From positions 15,295 through 79,294 of the forward strand of contig CAZXPW010000017.1 of assembly GCA_964643355.1 (NCBI GenBank): DNA of 64,000 bases, read 5' to 3'. The position numbers and the translations under genes were made by a program. The notes below the pieces were generated by a model that made no database searches, was not told the origin of the DNA, and saw nothing but the letters and a program-made list of their open reading frames with translations. Source of the stretch: FEN-1350 sp964643355. GTDB lineage: Bacteria; Planctomycetota; Phycisphaerae; Sedimentisphaerales; Anaerohalosphaeraceae. Below, one piece after another: positions 9,193 to 16,080 of the stretch (positions within the stretch are counted from its first letter, which is position 1; every line of letters begins with the position of its first letter).

Positions 9193-9966
9193 GTGAACGA
9201 AGGGTTTGAATCCAGACGCCGGAAAACGGCTCAGCGACTGGGCATCTTACCGCAATCCGTACCTCGCCATGTGGCCATCATTATGGACGGCAATGGTCGA
9301 TGGGCTCAGCAACGGGGATTGCCTCGGTTTCACGGCCACGAACAGGGCGGCAAGACCGTTGAAAAGATCGCTCTCTATGGTGTTCATCTCGGTCTGGAGT
9401 GCATGTCGTTATATTCCTTCAGCATGCAGAATTGGAAACGACCGAAGGAGGAAGTCGATTTTCTGATGCATCTGTATTCTTTATATCTCGAAGCCATTCG
9501 TCCCGACCTGATGAAACACCAGGTCCGCCTGGTTCATCTGGGGCGACTGGAACGATTGCCTCAGAAGGTCGTGGATACGCTTCAGGAAACGGTCGAAATG
9601 ACCCGAATGAATCCGGGCATGGTCCTGGCCATCGCCCTCAATTACGCCGGTCGGGCGGAGATTGTCGACGCCGCCAAACGAATGGCCGCCGAGGTTGCCG
9701 CCGGAACGCTCGATCCTGCCGTCATCGACGAAGCCGCCCTCGAACGCAATCTCTACACCGCCGGACTTCCCGATCCCGATCTGGTGATCCGTACTTCGGG
9801 GGAGATGCGGATCAGCAATTTCTTACTCTGGCAGATTTCCTATGCCGAGTTTTTCGTCACGGATACCCTCTGGCCGGATTTCTCCGAAACCGACCTCGAT
9901 CAGGCGATTCAGGTTTTTGCCGGCCGAAGCCGTCGTTTCGGCGATGTGAAACCCCAGACCGTATAA
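9193..9966 (+). CDS. uppS: Undecaprenyl diphosphate synthase (cis-prenyltransferase)
   Basis: Condenses isopentenyl diphosphate units onto farnesyl diphosphate to make the C55 lipid carrier for cell wall synthesis. HVAIIMDGNGRWAQQRGLPR carries the catalytic Asp and substrate loop, with GHEQGGKTVE, SFSMQNWKRPKEEV and the C-terminal RTSGEMRISNFLLWQ signature following. The GTG at 9193 is preferred because AGGAG sits 5 nt upstream; an in-frame TTG ten codons earlier has none. The length (257 aa) is normal. It precedes cdsA, a very common pairing. Confidence 0.95.
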   Translation: MNEGFESRRRKTAQRLGILPQSVPRHVAIIMDGNGRWAQQRGLPRFHGHEQGGKTVEKIALYGVHLGLECMSLYSFSMQNWKRPKEEVDFLMHLYSLYLEAIRPDLMKHQVRLVHLGRLERLPQKVVDTLQETVEMTRMNPGMVLAIALNYAGRAEIVDAAKRMAAEVAAGTLDPAVIDEAALERNLYTAGLPDPDLVIRTSGEMRISNFLLWQISYAEFFVTDTLWPDFSETDLDQAIQVFAGRSRRFGDVKPQTV

Positions 9967-10026
9967 CGGGTCCGGTTGGCCGTTTCCGTTTTCAACGCCG
10001 GATTTGGAGATAAGGATTCAACGATA

Positions 10027-10893
10027 ATGCTGAAATACCGATTGATCTTCGGGACCCTCATGGTCATCGTCTTTACGGCTTTGGTCATGATTGACGACCG
10101 GTTCGGCTGGACTCTTCGAACAGAGGATGGGGATCGCCTCATTCGAGGCAATATCCTGCTGGCTCTTCTGGTCCTTTTGGCCATCCCCGCCCAGTTGGAA
10201 ATGGGGATCCTGGCAAAACATGTCTCCTGTCGGTTATTCCCCGAAATCACGATACAGGCCTCCGTCCTCTTGGCCGTAAGCTGGTACTTCGCTCAATTCT
10301 CTCCGAATCCGGACCGATTCCTCTCGCTGTATGTTCTTATAATAACAGCATTTACAGTCCTGATCCTGTTCTTTTTCCAGGCGCGAAAACTCGGCCCCTG
10401 TGGAACGATCGTGAATCTTGGCGGTAACCTTTTGTCAATTCTATACTTAGGACTTTTAAGCAGTTTTTTCCTCGGCATCCAGATCGAATTCGGATTCCGC
10501 CAAACACTGCTGTTTATTTTTACCGTAAAGTCAGCGGATTCCGGGGCTTACACATTTGGTCGATTGTTCGGAAAACACCAATTTTCCCCCCGGATCAGTC
10601 CGAAAAAGACATGGGAGGGCTTTTTCGGAGGCATTCTGTTTGGAATAATCGCGGCACTTGGTTTCGCCGTTGGATTTGGTATAATGAATGCAATGGTGGC
10701 GGTCGTTTTTGGGGTAGTCTTTGCCGTGGTCGGCCAAGGAGCTGACCTGGCCGAGTCGATGCTCAAACGCGATGCCCAGACCAAGGATTCCTCCGCCCAC
10801 CTGCCGGGTTTTGGAGGCGTCCTGGATGTGATCGATTCTCCGCTGGGCGCCGCTCCGTTGGCGTATCTGTTTTTCCTGATGGTCGGCAGGTAA
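10027..10893 (+). CDS. cdsA: Phosphatidate cytidylyltransferase
   Basis: Makes CDP-diacylglycerol from phosphatidate and CTP in the inner membrane, the branch point of phospholipid synthesis. 288 residues with about eight TM segments, and RISPKKTWEGFFGG before the last TMs. The C-terminal signature S-M-L-K-R-D-A-Q-T-K-D is intact. Its second part reads LPGFGGVLDVID where the usual pattern is LPGHGGxxDRxD, so a His and an Arg position differ. The ATG at 10027 follows GGAGATAAGG; an in-frame TTG at 9976 lacks a ribosome site. Confidence 0.9.
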   Translation: MLKYRLIFGTLMVIVFTALVMIDDRFGWTLRTEDGDRLIRGNILLALLVLLAIPAQLEMGILAKHVSCRLFPEITIQASVLLAVSWYFAQFSPNPDRFLSLYVLIITAFTVLILFFFQARKLGPCGTIVNLGGNLLSILYLGLLSSFFLGIQIEFGFRQTLLFIFTVKSADSGAYTFGRLFGKHQFSPRISPKKTWEGFFGGILFGIIAALGFAVGFGIMNAMVAVVFGVVFAVVGQGADLAESMLKRDAQTKDSSAHLPGFGGVLDVIDSPLGAAPLAYLFFLMVGR

Positions 10894-10905
10894 CGGAAAT
10901 CTCGC

Positions 10906-11868
10906 TTGGAACAGACGATTCAATTGGAATCGGATACCCAGCGGTTGGAGTTGTTCGGTCCGACCGACCGGCATCTTCGTCTGCTTCGAACCACGATGGG
11001 CGTCCAGATCACGGCTCGACACGAGAATGTCATCATCTCCGGTCAGCGACAACCCGTCCGAATCACCGTCGAGATCATCCACAAAATGCAAAAACGGCTC
11101 CTTCAGCGGGGCCGACTGGAAGAGCGCGATGTCCGGGACATCCTGACCCAGACCGAAAAAGAAATGCCTCTGGAGCCGTCCGACGCCGATCAATCCATCG
11201 CCGTTTTTTCCCACAAAGGCCTCATCGAGCCGTTTACATCCGGCCAGAAACGGTATATCGAGACGATGCAGTCCAACGACCTGACCATTTGCACGGGGCC
11301 GGCCGGCACGGGCAAGACCTATCTGGCGGTGGCGGTGGCGGTCTCCATGCTTAAGAAAAAACAGGTTCGAAAACTCGTATTAGCAAGACCCGCCGTCGAA
11401 GCGGGAGAAAAACTCGGCTTTTTGCCCGGCGACCTGCATGCCAAGGTCAATCCCTATCTGCGCCCGTTGTTCGACAGTCTTGAAGACATGATGGAATTCA
11501 GCCAGATGCGCAAGTTCATGGAGATGGACATCATCGAGGTCGTGCCCCTGGCGTTCATGCGAGGTCGAACCCTAAACGAGGCGGCGATTCTCTGCGACGA
11601 AGCCCAGAATACGGTTCCTTCGCAAATGCTGATGTTTTTGACGCGAATGGGCCGCGGATCCAAAATGATCATCACCGGCGACATCACCCAGATCGACTTG
11701 GAACCCGGCCAGACCAGCGGCCTGATCGACGCCCGCCGCAAACTGCAGGGGATTCCCGGAATCGGATTTGTCGAGCTCGGCGAAAACGATATCGTTCGCC
11801 ATCGGCTCGTTCAGGATATCGTGACCGCGTACGACCGCAACCGTTCGAGTAAATCGCCGCACGCATGA
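10906..11868 (+). CDS. PhoH family ATPase (YbeZ-like)
   Basis: Cytoplasmic P-loop ATPase of 320 residues. The N-terminal ~90 residues form a KH-like nucleic-acid-binding region. Walker A is GPAGTGKTYLA, followed by LARPAVEAGEKLGFLPGD and Walker B LCDEAQNTVPSQM with MIITGDITQIDL, all diagnostic of PhoH. The family acts with YbeY in rRNA and ribosome maturation, and ybeY lies two genes downstream here. The start is probably TTG, 12 bp after cdsA. Confidence 0.93.
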   Translation: MEQTIQLESDTQRLELFGPTDRHLRLLRTTMGVQITARHENVIISGQRQPVRITVEIIHKMQKRLLQRGRLEERDVRDILTQTEKEMPLEPSDADQSIAVFSHKGLIEPFTSGQKRYIETMQSNDLTICTGPAGTGKTYLAVAVAVSMLKKKQVRKLVLARPAVEAGEKLGFLPGDLHAKVNPYLRPLFDSLEDMMEFSQMRKFMEMDIIEVVPLAFMRGRTLNEAAILCDEAQNTVPSQMLMFLTRMGRGSKMIITGDITQIDLEPGQTSGLIDARRKLQGIPGIGFVELGENDIVRHRLVQDIVTAYDRNRSSKSPHA

Positions 11869-13421
11869 TCCTAACAAAGAAAAAATCCAGTCCGCGCGGC
11901 CAGCGGGTCAAAGACACGATGTCGGCCGAGCGATTTGAGCAGCTTCGCCGGTTGCTCAACAGCAATCGACCCTACGCGATCGCCTGGTTGGCGGTATTTA
12001 TCCTGCTTTCGACCCTGATTCTGAGCGTCAACGCGTCGAATACCTTTTTTGAGAGGATGTGGAAACCGATCCCGGAGATTATCGCCATCGCGGTGGTCGT
12101 GTGTCTGCTATCGGTGGGAACGGCGATCTACACCCATCATTTTCACCCGTTTTTGACTTCGCGCATCAGCCGCATTCTGACGATCGAAGGATTGTTCGTC
12201 CTGCTGCTGGCGATCACGCGATTGATCTCGCTGGAACCCCGCCAGACCTATCTGGCGGTCGGTCCGGCCGTCGCTTGCGCGATCGTGATGACCATCGCCT
12301 ACGATCAACGGTTTGCGCTGGGATTGAGTTCCTTTTTTTGCGTCATGGCTTGTTTCGCCGTGGGGAAAACCGCGACGGTGGAGTTGTTTCTGACCATGAT
12401 GGCCGGCACGGTCACCTGCATGTTCTGTCTGCGGGAAATCCGCAAACGCATGACGATTATCCTGGTCAACAGCGTCGCGGCGGTGATCGTGTTTGCCACG
12501 GCCGCATCGCTGGGGATCGTGCACGGGACCGCCGACAGAATGGAGGTGCTCGAGAACGCGGCGATGGCCGCCGGTATCACCATCATCGTCGGGATTATCG
12601 CCGAGGGATTCCTGCCGCTGATCGAAAAGATTTTCGGCGTCGCCACCAGTATGACCCTGATGGACTACAGCGACGCCAACCAGCCGCTCCTTCGCAAACT
12701 GGCCATGGACGCCCCCGGAACCTTCAGCCACAGTCTTCTGATCGGATCGATCGCGCAAACGGCGGCCGAGGCGATCGGGACCAACGGACTGCTTGCCCGC
12801 GTCGGTGCGTATTACCACGATATCGGAAAACTCAACAAACCCGACTATTTCGTCGAAAACCAGGTCGGCCCCATCAGTCGGCACGACCAGCTTTCTCCGG
12901 CGATGAGTCTTTTGGTTATCATCGGCCATGTCAAAGACGGCGTCGAGATCGCACGGGAATTTAATCTGCCCGGGGTTTTGCGTCCCTTCATCGAAACCCA
13001 CCACGGCACCACCCTGATCGAGTATTTCTACAACGAAGCCCGCAAAAAAGCCGACAAGCAGAATCCCATCTCGGAGACCGAATTTCGGTATCCCGGCCCC
13101 AAACCCCGTTCCAAAGAGGCCGCGATTGTCATGATCTGTGACGCCGTCGAGGGGGCGGTTCGATCCAACCCGGAACCTTCGCCGACACGGATCGAGAATA
13201 TCGTTCACACGATTGCCATGAAACGCCTGCAGGACGGTCAATTCGACGAGTGCGACCTGACGATGCGGGATTTGAATCGGATCGAAGAAAGCATCTCCAA
13301 GTCGCTGGCCGCCCATTATCACGGTCGAATCGCGTATCCGACAATCCCCGCCTCGCCCAATGACCGCCTCACCGATAGCGGAACTTCCAACCTGATGACC
13401 AACAGCGTCAGGAAGGCCTGA
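11865..13421 (+). CDS. pgpH: Membrane HD-domain phosphodiesterase, PgpH-like (7TM-HD)
   Basis: Likely hydrolyses the second messenger c-di-AMP. The order is a short cytoplasmic N-terminus, seven or so TM helices (about residues 40-260), then a cytoplasmic HD domain with GTFSHSLLIGSIAQ, the HDIG motif (AYYHDIGKLNKPDYF) and FIETHHGTTLIEYFY. At 518 residues it is shorter than classic PgpH (~700) because the large extracytoplasmic 7TMR-HDED domain is absent. The ATG overlaps the PhoH stop by 4 bp, matching the phoH-pgpH gene order known in Firmicutes and Cyanobacteria. Confidence 0.88.
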   Translation: MILTKKKSSPRGQRVKDTMSAERFEQLRRLLNSNRPYAIAWLAVFILLSTLILSVNASNTFFERMWKPIPEIIAIAVVVCLLSVGTAIYTHHFHPFLTSRISRILTIEGLFVLLLAITRLISLEPRQTYLAVGPAVACAIVMTIAYDQRFALGLSSFFCVMACFAVGKTATVELFLTMMAGTVTCMFCLREIRKRMTIILVNSVAAVIVFATAASLGIVHGTADRMEVLENAAMAAGITIIVGIIAEGFLPLIEKIFGVATSMTLMDYSDANQPLLRKLAMDAPGTFSHSLLIGSIAQTAAEAIGTNGLLARVGAYYHDIGKLNKPDYFVENQVGPISRHDQLSPAMSLLVIIGHVKDGVEIAREFNLPGVLRPFIETHHGTTLIEYFYNEARKKADKQNPISETEFRYPGPKPRSKEAAIVMICDAVEGAVRSNPEPSPTRIENIVHTIAMKRLQDGQFDECDLTMRDLNRIEESISKSLAAHYHGRIAYPTIPASPNDRLTDSGTSNLMTNSVRKA

Positions 13422-13426
13422 TCGCC

Positions 13427-13948
13427 ATGCCCCGTGTCTCGGACGCCATTGCCGTTTCCATTGACCGAACGACGGATTGCGTCCCGTTTGCGCCGATTCG
13501 CATTCGAGAATTGGTTCGATTCGTTTGTCGCCGATTCCGGGTTCGACGAGCGGCGATTGATCTGGTCATCGCCGATGATTCCGGCATACGGCGCATCAAT
13601 CGTCGGTTTTTTTCGCGTTCGGCGATCACCGACTGCATCAGTTTCGACCTGAGCGATCCGTTTGATCCCGGTCGGTGTTTTGCGATTGTCGTCAATGCCG
13701 ACCTGGCCCTTCGACAGGCCCGTCTTCGCGGCCATTCGCCCCGTGCGGAACTGGCTCTCTACCTGGTTCATGGGCTCCTTCATCAGTTCGGATTTGACGA
13801 CCGGACGACAGCCGGGGCCCGACGGATGCACCACGAAGAGGACCGCATTCTCCGGAAAGCCGGATACGGCGTCGTGTATCAGAACACACGGTCGCCTTCT
13901 CGTTGCCGGGCCAACATGGGCCTTGATTCGCGGAGGTCTTGCTCATGA
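13427..13948 (+). CDS. ybeY: Endoribonuclease YbeY-like rRNA maturation factor
   Basis: YbeY is a metalloprotein needed for 16S rRNA 3'-end processing and 70S quality control. Here 173 residues with IDLVIADDSGIRRINRRF, ITDCISFDL and the metal motif HGLLHQFGFDD. The family pattern is HGxLHxxGxDH, so the third zinc ligand is Asp instead of His. The C-terminal ~30 residues after RKAGYG extend beyond the usual end and overlap the next gene by 4 bp. An AGGAAGG site lies 9 nt before ATG. Confidence 0.85.
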   Translation: MPRVSDAIAVSIDRTTDCVPFAPIRIRELVRFVCRRFRVRRAAIDLVIADDSGIRRINRRFFSRSAITDCISFDLSDPFDPGRCFAIVVNADLALRQARLRGHSPRAELALYLVHGLLHQFGFDDRTTAGARRMHHEEDRILRKAGYGVVYQNTRSPSRCRANMGLDSRRSCS

Positions 13949-15219
13949 CCCAGGCCCAGTGGCTAATCCTCCAGATTGCCTTGTGCGCCGCTATCGGCGC
14001 ATTCTTCTCAACCATGCACCTGTCGTTGAGATCCTATTCCCGCGTCAAACTCCAGGAGGCCTTTCATTCCCGGGGGAAGGCACAACGATTCGATTGCATC
14101 GTAGGCCGCCAGGAGGATTACATCCTTACCTGCCTGCTGCTTCGGTTGTTTGCCGATGTGGGAATCATTCTGGCGTTGGCGCAACTGGCACATCTCCACC
14201 AGTGGGGGACGGTCGTCGCTTTCGTCATCGGTTGGTTTCTACTGGCCGCTTTTCGCCTGGCGATTCCTCATTCCTGGTCCAAATATTCCGCCGAGACGCT
14301 GCTGGTCGGATCGGAAAGATTTCTGGCTGCTTGCGCCTGGATTGCCCGTCCGGCCATTCGCGTGCTCCACTGGCACGACGCGATCGTCTGCCGTCTGGCC
14401 GGAGTCGAACGGATCACGCCGGAACAACAACAGGACCAGAAACAGGAGGAAATCCTCAGCGTCGTCGAGGAAGGACAGCGCCAGGGCGCCGTCGATGCCG
14501 AGCAGGCCGAAATGATCGAAAATGTCCTGGAGATGGGCGAAACCACCGTCGAAGAGATCATGACACCGCGGACGGACATCATCGCAATCGAAATTCACGA
14601 CCCGCTTTCCAGGGTCTTGCAGACCATCGCCGACAGCGGTTACTCTCGCCTGCCCGTCTATGAGGGCAACATCGACAATATCATCGGGATGCTCTATGCC
14701 AAGGATCTGCTCAGCGAAATCGGCAAACCGGAAAGCCAATTCAATCTTCGCGAAAAGATCCGTCCGGCGTGTTTTGTCCCCGAGACCAAGCCGTCTCGGA
14801 CACTGCTGAGCGAATTCCAGAATCAAAAACTGCATATCGCCGTCGTTCTCGACGAATACGGCGGCACCGCCGGAGTCGTCACCATCGAAGATATCCTCGA
14901 AGAACTCGTCGGAGAAATCGCCGATGAATATGAAGACACACTTCCGATAGCAGCCAAGCGAATCGACGAATCCACCGTCGAGATTGACGCCCGCATGTAC
15001 ATCGACGATGTCAACGAGGAATGTCGGATTCGGCTTCCCGAAGGCGAAGATTACGACACCATCAGCGGATTCGTCCTTTCGCATCTGGGACGAATCCCGC
15101 GGACCGGTGAAACCTTTGACGCCCATGGCGCTCGTTTCACCATCGTGTCGGCCGAACCACGACGAATCAAACGGCTGCGTATTCAGCGATTGACTTCCAA
15201 TCCCGCTGCGGAGTCCTGA
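13945..15219 (+). CDS. HlyC/CorC family protein: membrane domain + two CBS domains + CorC domain
   Basis: A 424-residue inner membrane protein. An N-terminal DUF21/CNNM-type region (three or four TMs, residues ~1-125) is followed by a paired CBS module (VEEIMTPRTDIIAIEIHD... SRLPVYEGNIDNIIGMLYAKDLL... LHIAVVLDEYGGTAGVVTIEDILEELVGEI). A C-terminal transporter-associated CorC/HlyC domain ends it (ISGFVLSHLGRIPRTGE). The family is linked to Mg2+/Co2+ handling and is often encoded beside ybeY. The usual acidic TM motifs of DUF21 are weak, so transport is uncertain. CGGAGG precedes the ATG at 13945. Confidence 0.88.
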   Translation: MTQAQWLILQIALCAAIGAFFSTMHLSLRSYSRVKLQEAFHSRGKAQRFDCIVGRQEDYILTCLLLRLFADVGIILALAQLAHLHQWGTVVAFVIGWFLLAAFRLAIPHSWSKYSAETLLVGSERFLAACAWIARPAIRVLHWHDAIVCRLAGVERITPEQQQDQKQEEILSVVEEGQRQGAVDAEQAEMIENVLEMGETTVEEIMTPRTDIIAIEIHDPLSRVLQTIADSGYSRLPVYEGNIDNIIGMLYAKDLLSEIGKPESQFNLREKIRPACFVPETKPSRTLLSEFQNQKLHIAVVLDEYGGTAGVVTIEDILEELVGEIADEYEDTLPIAAKRIDESTVEIDARMYIDDVNEECRIRLPEGEDYDTISGFVLSHLGRIPRTGETFDAHGARFTIVSAEPRRIKRLRIQRLTSNPAAES

Positions 15220-15221
15220 TC

Positions 15222-15965
15222 ATGCTCGTCAAGGACCGGGCCGTCTGCCTTCGGGCCGTGGACTATTCGGAGACCTCGCAGGTCGTCACGCTCTACGCCG
15301 AGAAATCGGGCAAACTCTCGGCCATCGCCAAGGGTTCGCGACGACCCAAATCGGCGTTTGAAGGACCCATCGAGATTTTTTCGTTCGGGTCCATCGTCTA
15401 TCAACCCGCCCGGATCAGCCGGATGGGAACCCTGACGGAATTTCAGCAGCAACCCTTGTTTCGCGGGATCCGTTCCACGCTGTACGGCCTCCAGTGCGGC
15501 CTGTGCGCCGCCGAGTTGGTCGAGGTTTTGACCACGGACACCGATCCCAATCCGTCGCTCTTTGAGGCGATCGTCCAGTTCCTGACCGATCTTCAGGCGA
15601 CCGCAAAAACCGACGATCAACTGGCCCTGCTGATCCTGTTCCAGCTCCGCCTCTTGCAGGAGATCGGCTTGCTGCCGGTCCTGCATCAATGCGCCAACTG
15701 TTCGCATCCCTTCCGCGGAAACTGGCGAACGACGCATTTCGTGTCCGAAGCCAACGGCCTGATCTGTCCCGATTGCGAATCCGCCTACGCCGACAAGCTC
15801 GCCGTGTCCCGCCCCGCCGCCGAGGCCCTGAGCAATCTCCATCGTCTCAATGACAGCCCCTCCGACATCCGCAGGGAAATTGAAAAACTCCTCCTGGACC
15901 ACTTCACCCGCCTGATCCATCGCCCCCTCAAAACGGCCTCGGCCGTGTTGTCCACCCCATCCTGA
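15222..15965 (+). CDS. recO: DNA repair protein RecO
   Basis: RecO loads RecA on gaps with RecR/RecF and anneals ssDNA. 247 residues: the N-terminal OB fold begins VKDRAVCLRAVDYSETSQVVTLYAEKSG and continues AKGSRRPKSAFEG. The central helical part is followed by a zinc finger CANC...CPDC (residues ~160-188). It starts 2 bp after the CorC stop. This ends the long operon; no clear hairpin terminator is visible before the next promoter at 15989. Confidence 0.93.
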   Translation: MLVKDRAVCLRAVDYSETSQVVTLYAEKSGKLSAIAKGSRRPKSAFEGPIEIFSFGSIVYQPARISRMGTLTEFQQQPLFRGIRSTLYGLQCGLCAAELVEVLTTDTDPNPSLFEAIVQFLTDLQATAKTDDQLALLILFQLRLLQEIGLLPVLHQCANCSHPFRGNWRTTHFVSEANGLICPDCESAYADKLAVSRPAAEALSNLHRLNDSPSDIRREIEKLLLDHFTRLIHRPLKTASAVLSTPS

Positions 15966-15988
15966 ATGTCCGTCAACAAACGCGGGAT

Positions 15989-16017
15989 TTGACCTCAACG
16001 GGTTCGGCGACTATACT
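15989..16017 (+). promoter_or_regulatory. Sigma70-type promoter of the glycosidase operon
   Basis: TTGACC (15989-15994), a 17-bp spacer and TATACT (16012-16017), 63 bp before the GH106-like start codon. This is one of the best consensus matches in the window. An inverted repeat TGAATCG (16028-16034) / CGATTCA (16057-16063) lies just downstream of the expected transcription start and could be an operator. Confidence 0.7.
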
Positions 16018-16080
16018 GAGCGACCGATGAATCGCAAGGATTGAAACGATCGTAATCGATTCACAATAGAGGTTATACTG

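Noticed and set aside
12108..13322. 404-codon minus-strand frame
   Set aside because: Antisense to the pgpH-like gene, which has clear TM and HDIG motifs; the shadow has no domain and unusual composition.
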